Below the pieces are notes generated by a model. It was not told where the DNA came from and did no database searches. It saw only the letters and a program-made list of their open reading frames with translations. DNA of 64,000 bases, taken from positions 10,407,129 to 10,471,128 of the forward strand of contig NW_020654422.1 in NCBI RefSeq assembly GCF_003589595.1, written 5' to 3'. Position 1 is the first letter of the stretch, and each line of letters begins with the position of its first letter. Positions 13,801-28,800 of this stretch are shown one piece after another. The position numbers were made by a program, and so were the translations under genes. Origin of the DNA: Hyposmocoma kahamanoa (lineage: Eukaryota; Arthropoda; Insecta; Lepidoptera; Cosmopterigidae).

Positions 13801-16800
13801 TTCCGTGGCTTAGTTGGTGTAGCGTCTGGCAAGGTAGGCTAGAAGACGTCGGTTTGAATCCGGCCGGATCGAAATAATTTTATTCTGAGTGTTCGATCTT
13901 TGTATGAATAATTATAACAAACTAGTGGAGTAATTTCACAAAATATAATTGAATATCAATTCAATAAAACTTTAAAATAAGTATAACAATAATGCAAGAC
14001 GAGTGACTGAGATTTACGCTCGATCGATTAATAAATGAGATAATCAAGAATGAACTATCAGACTAGGTAATTAAAGCTACCATTCAGTAGTTAATTTCAT
14101 TACATTTCCCCAACAAAACTAATAACGGAAATGCATATTTCCCTATGCCCTATGCCCTAGTGTAATATTAAAAAAATCTCTCACTATATATATATATATA
14201 TATATAGGTACGATTGGCGGGATTGTTTTTAATTACGGGAGTGCCGAGATAGTGATGGCGGCTGAGGGACACGTGGTGTCGGTACAGGAAGCAATGCGCC
14301 GCCGCGAGTCGGGAACCTACACTTTTTGTTCCATTCAAACACTTCTAGTGTCATCGGCCGTGTCGTCCTGCCAATGCCACTCAGTCAAGTCCCCGAGAGT
14401 GAAACTGTCTGCTCGTTTTTATTTCGTTACGTTCCGAAATGTAACCGCTTTGTCTGCATATACGAGTAAACTCTTGGCTGTGTATACTGGCATAGCAATC
14501 CCTATAATTCTACGGTAACATTGAGGCTTGTTTACATGGTTAAAAGGGCACAGTTTTAATAAAGGCAAACATGTGGCTTTTTCGACACATCTGTGGGTTC
14601 GCAAAACGGCTCTCTACCACGCACGTGTTTAGTTTAACATTTAACCCAATGCAAAGTATGATAATTATGCTAATTTTGTGCGAGTCGATTTAAAGCAATT
14701 GCTTTTTTCCATTGCAGCAGTAGACCATCATATCATAGTATAAGTATATTTTAGTATTTAGTAACGTTACTATGTTACTAATACTAAAATAGGTACTAAA
14801 ACATTTATTAATCTCTTTTCTCTTCGAAATTACCTAGATACTTACTCTATACTACTTTAAGAACGAATTCCTTTCGTGTTTATAATATTACAATACGGTT
14901 TAATTACACGCACAACAAAATATTTAGTTATTGAATGGCGCATGTTTGTAAATCGAAGCTATTCAATTCCGTTGCAGCGGCCGGCTGGCGGCGGGTGCGA
15001 TGTTCTGCATCGAAGATTGCATGTCTTGGCGACGGCGAATGCAGACTAATAGGATAGCCTGAGATGCTACTACGTTATCTCGATTAGAAAGTCGCTATAT
15101 AAATTCCTACACTAATAAACAATCGAAATACTTGATGTTATAGAACCCGTGAGCCAGAAAGAGACACAAAATTTATGCGAGACGTGTTCGACTCGAAAGT
15201 CCTGTAGTAGTTCCCCATCGAACGAGCAGCGCGCGCAAGCCGCTACCGGTCGATACTACACCAGACTCCCATGTTTTTTATGTCCTTTCACGTCACGAAT
15301 TACCCAATAAAGAAGACTTCCAATTACTAAACGCATTTCAGTGAGTACATTTTATGACGTGGCGAAGAAGTAATAACATTGCTGGTGGACATGCATTGGT
15401 AAAATAAAACGATACGAAGCAATAACAATTGAAGACAAAAGAGCAACTTTTCTTACAAACTACTTAACTGTCAAGTTTTCGTTTGCGATTTTGGCGGGAA
15501 CCGAATATGAATGTTGCGAAACGCACATCAAATTACTTCGAAGTATTTGTATCTCATATCTTGTTTGATTAGGTTTCAATCTCAGCAAAACACGAGTCAC
15601 AGGTACAAAAATATTAGTTAACTACTGAGGTCAGTGTGGAGCCAAGTAACCACATCAGAAACTTTTTTGACATTTGTGGAAAATTTAAGAAATATATACA
15701 ATTTAAGGGTTTCAAGTTGTTAATACAGACGAAACAAGACTCACCTGTAAATTGTGAGGCGTTTGCGAAAGATGCATCTGCTGCTGCTGAGACATATGAA
15801 TGTGGTCCATGGTCGGTGGAGGCGGGCGAGGGCGGTAGGCGCCGTAGCCGCGGTAGCGCCAGTCACCGCCTGTGGCCTGCTGGTGCTGCTCCGCCATATG
15901 CTTGAGAGTCTGTGCCGCCGGCGACATCTCACCGCCGCCGTACGGTCGCGGCGCTGGCTCACCTTCCTGCGGTTCCACGTTTCCACCATTCAACTTCCCC
16001 CCATCCAAATCAAAGTCCTTCATAAACTCGGGGTACTCCGATATCTCCGTAATAAGATCCTCGAATGTCGTCGTGTCATCTCCATCTTCTTCGCCGATGA
16101 GTTCCGCTAGTCCCGGGAAGGCTGACGCGGCATCCCTTTCTAGAGCGGCCGCGCATTCGTCTAATCCTACAAACTCATCGTCTCCTATCTCAGATTTACA
16201 TTCCGCCTTACATTCTCTTTCGCAATCAAGTGGAGTCGGAATTCTAGGCGGCTGCTGAGTAGGCGGAGGTGATCCCGATGTCTTGACGGCATTGGCGAGA
16301 GCCTTTACGGTAACGTTGGTGGAAATCTGCTGAGGCTGAGAGTCGGCTGCGGAGGTGGTAAATTCCAATTGCTGAACTATTTCCACTGAAAACTTGGTGA
16401 GTGCCTCGCCCGCCCCACCGCCGCCGCCTCCCCCGCCGCATTGAAGCTTCGCTGGAGGTTCGTAATCACCGCACCCAAATTTTTGTTGCTGGAACAACCA
16501 CATCGCTTTAGAAATTGAACTTGTATGATCAATTAATATAAGTAACAATAATGTGCCAAACAACCACACCAATCACCTGGTCTCAAACTAGGGAATTCCC
16601 CGTACTATGCGTATCAGAGCAACGGAATTCATTCCGGGACACAACCCAGAAACAATTTAGAAATATTAATTTATCTAATTGGTTCTATCGGGGTTCTCAA
16701 AAAGGTACGTACATTACACATAAATTACCTCGGCATTCTTTGAAAGCGTTCGTAAAAAATTTATAGGATTATAATCAATCACATCACACTTAATTGATAT

Positions 16801-19800
16801 CGAAGTGCTGTGTTGTATGAACACACTCAAAAATAAATCGTTATAATAAATATAAATATAAATACTTTGTTACTGATGCGTTCATAATACTTACCTTGTT
16901 AATGTATTACACTGAACGAAATCAATGTTGTGTATAAAATAGAAAAATGTGACAGTAAATTATAAACTATTATTTATATTGAACGAATTTGTGTCAGTAT
17001 TGAGCCATACAGGTGGGGAAGTGCGCGACTGTGATCTACGTAATCAGTTATTATTCGCACGACCTGGGTCTTTTTCCGCTTCGAAATCAATTTCATATAC
17101 AGTACATACAATATTGTAATAATACCACACTTTAAAATTTAGAAAAATATTTAATAACAAAGATTATCCATATTGTTCCGTATACATATAACAGAAAGAA
17201 AATAAAGGTTCTTGATTGAAGGTTGGCAATGGAAAGAGGTGACAAATACGTACATACATATATTATATCCATCAGACTGAAAACCAAGTATGTAGCATCT
17301 GTGCAGCATTAATTATTAGTTAAACAGCCACTCACTCAAGTTGTAAACAGGTAACGGTCGAAGGTCAAGCAATTTATTTCTTTCGATTCACTGTATCATT
17401 GACATAAAAACTTCTAATTTGCTTGATATTACGTCGCAATTGAGGATTTAAACGCAGTTGGCGTAAGTAAAAAAAACGATAACCCATAACATGAATAAAA
17501 ATTATTAAAATATCGCGAGCGACAAACCTGCATGCCTATAGATAAGATATAAAGTAAAATGCTATAAAGAAAGTCCCAGTAGTCTCAAGTCGTAATGACG
17601 CAGTATGGCGGATTACGGCATAGTATTCCCCCATCCTAAAAGCCCCGTGCGCAACAGTGGTGTTATAACGTAAATAAGGTAATGTAAACGCAGTATGCAA
17701 ATATATCATGGCGCGTTTTCTATCGCTAGTTGGTAGCTAGATATTTTATTACATCAGGTCAGTTAAACATGTTATATGAAATAAGAAACTTTTATTAGTT
17801 AACCTAGGTAGTAGATTCTGCAATTCAATACATTAAAATGATAGTACACATTGGAATTCGAAAGCAATCGCAATTTATATCACGAATAATGGAAATAAAT
17901 CGCAATTCTATATCAACATCCGCAATATTTATCATGGAAAATAAGTGAATAATGTTTATGACCTTGTAGTGATTAAACACGTGCAGTGGTCACGTGCGAC
18001 AAGTGCTAATGTTAAACACTCCACCTTCTAAGGTAACAACTTGGACTGGCTAACATTGTATATGTAACAATGTTTATTATGATATTGTTTTGTATTCGGG
18101 ACATTTAATTTGCCGTGAATTTTTTTACCTAATTATTTAGTAATGATGGTAATGATGCATCAATTTTATTACAATAACATTAATCAGTGTTGCTAAGGTG
18201 AAGAAAATATTCCTATATTCTAAAAAATTTCATTCGTATAATACATATGGACATTTTTAACTTCTTTAAAAAAAAATTTAATGACTGCAAATTAGCATAA
18301 ACTAAATATTTTAGACGCATTTTAATAATTAGTAATATTAGACCGCTAATTGTCTTTAGCAAATAGTACAAATAACAAGAACGCAAAGATAAGCTCGATT
18401 TAGATGTACGATCACGCTTCCAAATGTTTGTAATAACATGATTGGATATTTGTTGCCACCAACTGTTCAAACACCTATTATATCTGTAATATTCCCTTTC
18501 TGTAAATTACTTAATAAAATCTGATCTCAGGGAACAGCCTTAAAGGAATCTTGTGACAATCGAGACCCTATAAGCATAGTTCAAGGGCTGCATTCAAATA
18601 AGTATGAATTATCTCGCAAAACCAGCTTTCACATAAATAACAGCACTAATGCTAATTTTCGTAAGTTGATACAAAGCACCAATCTCGGGAGATTTTTAAT
18701 GGTTATTATGATTTTTCGAAACGATTTCACCATAAGCGGAGGAACGCTGGGTAGCCCACAGTTGCGATTCAGCGTGTTTTCGTGAGTCTTTAGCCATAAA
18801 TTGAAGGGTGCCATGAAAGTGGGTGCTAGGAAATTCCCCCAACATGCATGATGCATTTCCCAATATTGAGCTAGCTCGTACTCGTATAATCATGATAGGT
18901 ACTAGCGCCAACGGAAGGTGGAAGGATTGTCTGTAACAAGAACATGTTATAGACATATGAAAATGACACATAAGATCGAGCGATCCGTTAGAGGTCACAA
19001 ACAAACGCAGGGAGTCCGCTTCCAACTTAGCACCATCATCTTTTATGTGCAGAGTTAAAAAGAATAAAAAAGGCAGTTTTATTCCGGTTTAGAGAAAGAA
19101 TACTATAATCTCAATGCCTTCAACTGGTCATAGGTAGATAGAGTACGTAGTTGAAATGTGTCAGAAAACAGCGCAGGCGCTCGGAGGTCGTCGCGGTGAG
19201 CGGCGCGAGACAATGCGAGGTGTTTGTTGTGAAACTTGCACAGTTTGCACAACCGCAGCCGATGCCCGCCCTACCGAACTAGGCACTAACTATCTCTTGT
19301 ACTATGTTTAATTGTCATATAAGGTGTCAATACAGAACCTTAAGCTTATGTGCGGAGATCGTGGAAAGTATTCCGCGTCGCTAGAAATGCATATCACTAA
19401 ATACGCCAGCCACATACTACCAGCTACCAGCAGTAGAAGCCCTTACATACACTTCCTAAAGTCGTTAATACTTATTCGGATCACTGTGACAAAAAATAAT
19501 TTCAATTATTTCCTTCTCCCTGCAGATAATGCCAGAACGAACTACAATTAAGATAACACAATACTCATTGAGGTCAGTCGCAATAATGACTACATAAACA
19601 GGAAAATCGAATCATGATCTTGAAACAGTCTCCTGAAGGGAGTGAAGCTCAATTGGTTAATCAGACTATGCGGTATGAAAATATGGAAGAAATACAACGT
19701 GTTATGAACATAATTAACGTGTTGACAACAGTTAAAGAGCCTAAAACCTATTATAAAAATAAACAAAACCTAACATTATTTTATGGACACACAACAATTA

Positions 19801-22800
19801 CTACTTTCTTTCTGCAAAGTTAAAGCAGTCAACATAACCGTGTTTTAGTATAGAAGACAATAACGCCTCATTCACTGCAACTTTAAGTAGCGTCAGCCTA
19901 TCACTCTCGAATACGAAGGCCACTCACTGGCAACAATATGTTGAAAATAACAATCGCCTTATGGCATCGCAGTCGTGATTGGACTGGTAATGGATTGAAC
20001 GATGATTCAATTCGGTTAATAGGGTAAGCAAATAACTACAAGTGATGAAAATCAGCAATTCTACGATGAGCAGTCTTTAACCCTTTTGACCGCGATATTT
20101 ATTTTTATTTTCTGTATTTTTTGTGTAAGGTGGATAAATAACTATTATTTTTATCTGTATTTATTTTGTTTAATTGTAATTGGCTAGTGCGATAACACTT
20201 GTTGGTTCGACGTCGCGTGCTGAGTGTAATCGCGCGAGGCACGGGATATGGTGGCAGAGGGTCAAGTCAATTGACGGCGAATAGCATCCGGCAACGGCGA
20301 CTAGGCGCGTACACTCCACGTGCTGCTGTACTAATTACTTTCTTATGAAGGTAGGTTGCGTGGCAACAAGTTGCATTTTAAGGACTTCGTATTATAAACG
20401 TTTAGAAATCGAAGTTAGCTTCTAAGCCAAAAACAAAGACTGAAAATATTTGACGACTTCTATGGTCCAACGGTTTGCACTCTGAGCGCTGAATGCTTTA
20501 GTCCAAGCTCGACCCTTAACTACAAAGTCCCAAGTTAGTCCCGTTAAGTCTGAGATATATCCACAATGTAATCTGTGTACATTATTCGAATACACGAGAG
20601 ATATCACAAGAAAGTCCTTTTTAACTGACTTCAAAAAAGGAGGAGGTTCTCAATTCGACTGTATTTTTTTGTGTGTATGTTACGCGATTACTCCGATTAT
20701 GAACCGATTTTGATGATTCTTTGTTGGAAAGAGGGTACCTCAGTATTGGTTCCATTTCAATTTGAAGAAAATATTTCACCTCTAAGGATGGCAAATTAGG
20801 GAATGAATCCGGTTTCGCGCACTTCCCGTTAACCAACTGCAATAAAACTTGACAAATAGACGTAATTCCAATAAAAAGCCGATAAGCAAACTTTTGAGGT
20901 CGGTTTTTTTTTTAAATAAAAAAGTTATTGCAACCTTGTAATAGTTACCGCATTACAATCCTTGTACATACATACCTAATGCTAGTAATTACATACGTAC
21001 TAGACCCTAAACAAAAAATCAGCTATGACAAAAGGTGTAATCCACTATTGCAACAGATCGGATTTTGAAAGTGTTGCGATTAGGAGAGATAATTTATTTT
21101 CATCGGTGATGAAGAAATTCGATTCAAGGAATGTTCAATCAATGACTGCAAGGTGACAATACCACCATGCCCATCGCGCCTCGGCTGCGCCACAACGCCG
21201 CCTATGTATACGAGTTCCGCACGCTCTATCTCCGACATTACATCCAATCATCCAATAGACACGTAATTACTTTAAAAGATTACATATGCGCTTTCACCTT
21301 CAAGAGCGTATTGATCCAATACATGTAATGAAATGTAATAATATGCTTTTTTTTTCTTTATTGGGATTATTCGAGTACGATGAGAACGATGGGACAAGGT
21401 CGCGAAGTTCCAAGGTGAAACACGCAATCGAGGAATAGTGTTGCGATGTACGCTAGGAACATTGAAATCGCTTAAAGAAAACAAGTAAATGATATTAACA
21501 CAAACAACATTAACATTATCAAAATATTATACGTGCCAATGCTGAGCACAGGTCTCCCTTAAGGAGAAGGTTTAAGCCATAGTCCGCCAATATCCAGATT
21601 GGGGACTACAAAAGTTCTCTAAGTGCAACGAACCTTTTTTATCATGCAGGTTTCATCACGATGTTTTCCTTTGCCATTAAGGAGGGATATCGTATGTACG
21701 TATCTTAAAATTTAAAGTCAGAATAGAATCAAACCGTCGATATCTACTATGAGAAACAGCCGTTTTCCCATTGGGTTACCACCACTCCCGGCAAGTAAGA
21801 ATTGGTAAAATTGTCAATAGACCACTTACTACATGGACGCTGCTGTGCAAGTTTCCGCTAATCGCAGGTAGATCGGGCTTGCGTTCGGTTTTCTTAGCTT
21901 GTCGCTTGGCCTTTCCTTCAAGAAACCTCTTCTGCAGGGCACTCGTCTCCAAGTTCTGCTGCTCGCAGGCGCCGGTGAAAGACTGGTCGAATCTTGGGAC
22001 GCACTCCGTCTGACGCCTTCGATACGTCTCGATCCTTCGGCTGCAACAAACACGGTTCTCTATTACTCATTTGTTTATTTTCAACTATCCTAAAATCCAG
22101 ATGGCGCATTGTCCCTAGACGGATGGAGAGTAACTTAAATCGTACTCGACTAAATAAATGTAAAGGGCTACATATAAGTGCAATAACATATTTTATAAAT
22201 ATTTTAGATTGTGTAACTAAAGGTGATAACTTTAAACGATAACAATTTAGTAGCAAAAAGTTTCGAGTTGTTTTATAACAAGGTGAGGTACATGTAGGTG
22301 TATGAGCAAGCGTTTTTCAACCGATGCTCAGTCAGCCGCAACTCCCGCCGCAGTCACCTTGAGCTAATGTTAATGTGGACACTCCGTCTCACGTAAAAAA
22401 AAAACATTATAAGCTGGCTTTTCATATATTCGTCAACACAATATCATTCGTCTGCTATGAATTTCTCAAGGTTAGTGTCAAGCGCTCGTGTTACTCAAAC
22501 AGAACTTGACTAGACGAGCGAAGTATGCAAAACTTTTGTATCGGTTTCCAGTATGTTTTAACGAATAAATCTGAAACAACGCAAGCTAAGCGAGGAGCTC
22601 GCGGGGTAACAGCATTGACGTGCAGAGTGGCGTTGAATAATAAGTGAACAGTATTCTAGTTAGGTAACAGTTTCGGCGCGCAACCACTGGTTGTTACGTA
22701 ACGTATGTATCAGAGTAATACGTCACCTGACGTTTCGGTGTATCTATCTATCTATCTATCAGTCGGTTAACGACTCTATCGTATATGTAAACATAATGTA

Positions 22801-25800
22801 TTTCGTTACATTATTGAATTAACATTTTAAAACTCAGCTTATTGAACGAAAATCAAGTAGCAGTAGACCTTCTTATGAAAGATTTCATCCAGGGAAGTAC
22901 TGCCACCTTACCCGTTTCTGCCGTCAAGCAGAAGTCACTTTTGAAGGGCAAGGGTGCTGGTGAAATTAGAGGCACAAAGGTGTGTCTCAGCGTGACGGGC
23001 GCAATAGCAGTACCCCTCAGATCTGTGCGATTTAAAGGTCTGATTGGCATTGCAACTATTGTTATGAACAGGCGTGTCGCTTACCACCAGGCCCACGACT
23101 TGTTCGTCCCGTCACTTGGTATCTAAAAAAAACTATCTGTTGCTATTTTGTTCGTTTCGCTCGGCTTCCAGCAGGCCTTACTAAAATTTTCCTTTCTAAT
23201 GTAAGCTTCTCATAGCGAAACTGTTATATCCATTATGTCAATTAATTACTATCTGAGTTATTAAGGGCTATCATAAGGGAACTGTGCCATTAAGGTACAA
23301 CCTCCCATTAGTTCTATTCTAACAGTTCTAATACACTTTTCCTGAATGGAAGTGCAATACTAATGCAGTGCGGTACACCCCGCGCGGCGTGACGCTCGCC
23401 GCGCCGCCGCCCGCCGCGCCGCCGTCCGGGTAAACTAATTACGCACGAGTACCCCCTACTATGTTACTCTACTTCACTTTCTCTGCAGACGGGAAAAGTA
23501 CTCAAGAATCTTCAATGCAACGTTTATCTATCAATCATCGCAGAACTTATTTCACAAAACACGACAACGATCGTTTAAAACGAGCCTAAGAAAAATTTCA
23601 TTTTAACTTTAACTAGCTGCTGAATCTTGTTGTAGAAAACTTTAATAAAGCAAATCTAATAATAACTAGAGAGTCCAATTTTCGAACTGAATTATCAACT
23701 AGACTAGGCATTTACTACGAAAACTCTATATACAATTTTTATGCTGGTATAAAGTATTACAAAGACATTAATATAACAGTAGTACATACGTCATAGATAA
23801 AACGCCGTCGATTATAGCTTATGGGTTTCGGCAAATTCTGTTGGCGAAACGATAAAAAGCGTAAATCATACAAATAGTTACCTACACGAGACCGTGCATA
23901 CATACGTATATACACGTACTTACAGCACAATACTTTATACCTACAAAAACCAAATCGAAAATTGTAGGCAGAAAAGCAAGTTCTAATGCAAAATACTAGT
24001 TTTTATTACCTAGTATTGCGTAATTTTAATCATGTTATGTATACACCCATAAATAATTAGATATCTGGAATCTATAAAGCTAAAGGGATTATTTTGAAGG
24101 TTAGCATTTTATTTCAAAGTGCTAGTTCCATGGGTATGTAGGTACGGACAACGGCACATCAGACTACACATTTTTGTTCGAAAATCGCCTCCAGTGCAAC
24201 GGAACAAGATACGTCAATGTGAAGCTTGATATGCTGGGGTGTGTACAATACGTGTAGCTAAAAAGACAAGTGGTTAGTAAACTTATGTAATTTTTACTAG
24301 ACATTTATTTACCTTTGCCAGAAGTGGTTTAGAAATGTTTTAGTTAACGAGATAAATAGGGCGGAGCATGAGCCAAGGAGATGATAGGCGCGCGCACGGG
24401 TGTACGGAAAAGGCACGGGATGAGAGCGTCGGCAGTGCGACGCGATGCACTGGTAAACTCGTAGGTGTTTTTATTTAGTTCATTGACCAGCGTCGTCGTC
24501 GCGCTACGCAAACAACGCCTTCGATAAGTCCCGATTGTATGTCACGCTATGTCACTGACACCGCTACCCCCGCTGAATCGGGATTACTACGCCCGCCCGT
24601 TGCTACCTTATTGCTATTCATTTAATTCACGTCTTAACTGATTACATGTATTACCTGCGCATTCCTTCTTCTTGTTGCTAACTAGATGAAAATATTAAAT
24701 CATTTATGTTATATGATGAATATATTCAAGGAAATATATTTTGTACCTAAAAAGTCTCATCTACTAGCTTATGTGCTGGTAGAGTTCGAATATACGAAGA
24801 CCGAATGAAAGAAAAGAAAACACGAACTAAAAGGCTTTTTTTTCAACAATTTACAGTGTCGACCAATAATTTTATTTTGTTGTTTCCGACAACGAGAGCC
24901 TTAGATCGACTATATCTTCATTCCATATTTTACTACTTTCTCCATAACATGGGCTGAGTAGTACACTAATGTTGCGCTCTCACAGCGAAGCCATTTCACG
25001 CGGTGATATGTCTCCAACCGCGTACACAGTACACACACAATAAAACGATCTAAAACACGTTTCTCTAGATATAACGTAACTACATTATGTTTAAGAGTTC
25101 TGAGTTCATCGCATTTATAGTGTTATTTCGAGAGAATCGTAATATTATAATTATATATTTCATAAATTTACGCAAACCAAAACAGAAAACATTTCATCTA
25201 TGTATCGTCAGGACAAGCAGTGCATAATCCATTTAGACGACCACAACATAGTATCACGTTAATCTACAAAATCCTACTGCTATACTTAGAAGCAACATTT
25301 GATTCACTGCTCCTGAGACACTATATAAATTCCAGACATTGCACTGCAACAAATGCAGCCGTCATTGTTTTGATTGCGCGGGCTGTAAACCTGCATTTTG
25401 ACGGTACATTTGGTATGTAAATATAACTTCTTAGTTTCTAAATTTCAGGCTATGTTACATTAATGCTAAAATCAGTGTGATACTTCGTAATAAAAATCTG
25501 CAAGAGTGATGATACTAGCACATCACTGTCAAGAAGCGTTCCGATGGTAACCTACGGATTATGAGCTATTATTGTGGTGGTTTTCAGAAATTTTAAACTT
25601 GAAGTAGGTAAGTTGAGTAAATTCCATACAGACGTACTTAGAATTAAAAAAAAAGTGCCTTGAAAATAATATTATTTAGCCACATAGAGACGATTTTAAA
25701 CAATTACAATATTCAGACGTTCGAATGAGGTATTTAGAAGGCCGTCTCTGCTATCGGGGTGTATCCCTACAAAATGATCCCATTAACACGAGGGATCGTC

Positions 25801-28800
25801 CCTCGACTCACTGCCGCTTATATTGATCGCTGTGTAGTTATCATCCGAGGCTATCCGTGTGACTACTCCATTTTCAAAATATTCCATTGCACGCAGATTA
25901 CATTCAGATTAAATTACGAACAATTATTGCTAATAAATATTGTCCAGGTATCCAAACTCCAAACATCATTCCAAACTCTCCACTAGTTCAAATGTATTTT
26001 GACTTAACGCATACCTATAGAGCGCGTTGCGTAATGCACACAAGCAGTATTGTGTGTATAATGTATAAAGTTAGAACTATGCTGCAATGCAAATAGAACT
26101 GAGCGCGGCGTTTATGCACCGTCAAGTCGACCGATACCGTTAGCCCTAACGCATACTCTACGTAATTGCACCGAGTGCAGGGCACTTAATAATTTTTGCC
26201 GTGCCATGGGTGAAATACGATGATTTTGACATTGTATCACTTAGGAAGCTTTTCATATCAGTCGTTATCTCGAAAATTTGCAAATGTTTTAGAAATGAAT
26301 CACAATCGATTACTCACTAAATAAGTCATACGTTTCGAATAGCTCTTATCTCTTATTATGGGAAAGGGTGGTTCCGGGAATACCAAAATTCCTTGGACGT
26401 TTTAATAATGTCTATTATGATTTGACTCGTTAGATCATCCAATTCGGTGAAAAAAGTATAAAGCGTCGTCCAACCAGTTGCGGTCAGTACTATTGACCTC
26501 TGACGCCTTCAGTTTTTGAGCTTCACTTTATTTATAAACGGAACATTATTAAAACGAAGTAAATAATTGACAGAAATACAATGATTTGGCTCTGTAATAT
26601 GACTTTATAATAAACTATAGTGTATGTATTTCTTTAAATAATTGTTTCGACGGTGTTTTTGTAGACTTGCCCGTGTTATTACAACTTAAGATTATTTCAA
26701 TAGATTTGTAACATACAAAACATAAATTCTCTATAATAATACAACAACCAGAACAAAAATGACTAAATTGATAAATAATTCATACACCCACTATACATCT
26801 CACTGCTGGGTGTAATACATTACATATCCATTATGAACATCCCCAAATGCTTGTAAATAAATCACTTCACATCCTATTCTTGATGTAAATAAAAACATTT
26901 ACATCAGAAATAGGAAAAATACATACACCCAGTTAAAATAAATGTGGAAGGAGTTGGTAGAAACAATGTTTGTTTTTATATATGGCATGTAGAATCACAC
27001 CACAATAAACCACAAAATAATACTACCACCATAATTAGAAATATAGAAACTGACAGTTCTAATAGAAAAATATTTTTTAAACTTTATTAAGTTGTAGCAC
27101 AAATTAGAATATACATAAGTAAATTTATTGATTGGCTTATTTAAAATAAGCAAAGTAGAACTGCCTAATAACTATTGAAGAAAAATTTTTACACGTTGTC
27201 AAAAGAAAAATATAATATTTGATAAGTTTATTTCAATTACATTTTAGAATGAAGGGAGTTAAGCCGTTTTAACCCAAGCAAATTGTTCTTAGGCACAGCA
27301 GCAGCCCATTGATCAGACTAGATTGGTCAATGCTCAGACAATATTGTCAATTCAGTGGTTCAGGATGGTAAAGGACTTGGTGCCAAATAATACATTATCC
27401 ATTGATTAATCTGTGTGTAAACAGTTAAATAAACTAAACAAAAATGTATATACAGGGTTATTTGTAAAATACTAATGCAGGCAATACAAAAAATATTTTA
27501 AGCATCACTAACAATAACATTTATTTGTTCCATGACTTTTTACAAAACATGATAGATTTACCAAAACCAAACTAAATTTTTGTTGTACTATCTGACCCTT
27601 TTTAGATTTTGGTAGGTTGTTTAGCAACGGCTCACGCATGCCGTTATTCATAAAAAATATTTTGTTAGTGCTTTATTTTGCTACTGAACAGAGTTATCAC
27701 CACATGGAGCAATCTACTTAAATATTTTTATATGAAAGTAAAATGCGATGAATTATTATGAATGATGAATAACTTATGTTGAGTGTGTGTTATTATATAT
27801 TACTTGTGGGTTGATTTTGGTTGAATGTTTGGATTTGACACTAATTGTACAGGGTCTCTTGACAAGCTCGACACTTAAGATTTCAATTCAAATTTAAGCT
27901 GATTAAAGTAAGGACAGTCCAAAGTCCAATAAGCCAAGCTTGACATGCCCTTCACTGTACAATTTTCATATTTGTATTTGTACTTCTAGTTTGGTAATTT
28001 AAAAGTAAAATTCTAAGTTATGTACTGGATGAATCGACTGTAATATTAGTTGATTCAAAAGTATAATTTATTAATCACTTTGTTCGGGAACATGGGCTCT
28101 AACACTTCAGCCACAGAAGCTTATTGAGAAATTGTATTTCATATACACACAAGTACCAACCAGTAATGTTCCTTTTTTTCTCATTTTAATTTTATGCACC
28201 TCAAGATCCTTTCTTTTTTGTATTTGTTAGTAGCAGAACCGGCCTTTGGAAGCACATGAGTACCCCACATATAGAAATCCTTTATAAAACAGTCAATGAG
28301 GAACTGCTACTGGAGGCGGCTGTGGATAGGATCCCAAAACAATACATCTTCGACAAAAAATACAAGATACAACTGTTTGAAGATCCAAATGAAGGACTGA
28401 ACCCTAGAGAGGTCCGCGTCTTCACTGATGGATCTAAAACAAATTCAGGAACAGGTACTGGGGTATTCTCAGAAGACCAATAAAATAAAAATAAAATATC
28501 AGGATATCAACACCGCTTGGTGACCACAACACAGTATTCCAGGTTGAATGCGTGGGCATCAAGTTGGCGGCAGAAGCAATCATAGCGAGAAGAGTAAAGA
28601 ACCACTCCATTCGAATACTCTCTGACAGTATGTCAGTACTTCAAGCACTGAACAGCTATGACATAAACTCAGGGCTCATTTATGAATGCCATCAAGCACT
28701 CATGGAGGTATGTATACAAAACCACTTAACTCTACAGTGGATTAAAGGACACAGCGGCACACGTGGCAATGACGCAGCCGATGAACTAGCCAGAAAAGGG

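Larger units (their letters stand above)
8163..15744. other. mam intron 3 (7.6 kb)
   Basis: This mostly AT-rich intron contains a LINE 3' fragment (8290-8520), two interspersed repeats (11088-11545 and 11560-11830), a tRNA-headed SINE (13766-13875) and a TA microsatellite (14185-14207). GC-richer islands at 9540-9750, 14215-14420 and 15190-15260 have no recognised content and could be regulatory. No coding exon is needed, because exons 3 and 4 join in phase. Confidence 0.4.
16489..21829. other. mam intron 2 (5.3 kb)
   Basis: It holds dispersed repeats at 16555-16690, 20615-20915 and 21535-21770. A GC-richer patch at 19170-19280 has no recognised content. I see no coding exon, and exons 2 and 3 join in phase 0. 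Confidence 0.4.

Noticed and set aside
15712..16572. A 286-codon minus ORF starting with a hydrophobic, signal-like [16 protein letters not shown]
   Set aside because: The first 28 codons are intronic; the acceptor at 16489 and phase with mam exon 2 show the real exon starts at 16488. The signal-like stretch is coincidental, and the 3' end runs past the GTGAGT donor.
21829..22256. Minus ORFs of 74 and 112 codons
   Set aside because: They are other-frame shadows of mam exon 2; the frame demanded by exon 1 gives the MamL-1 sequence.
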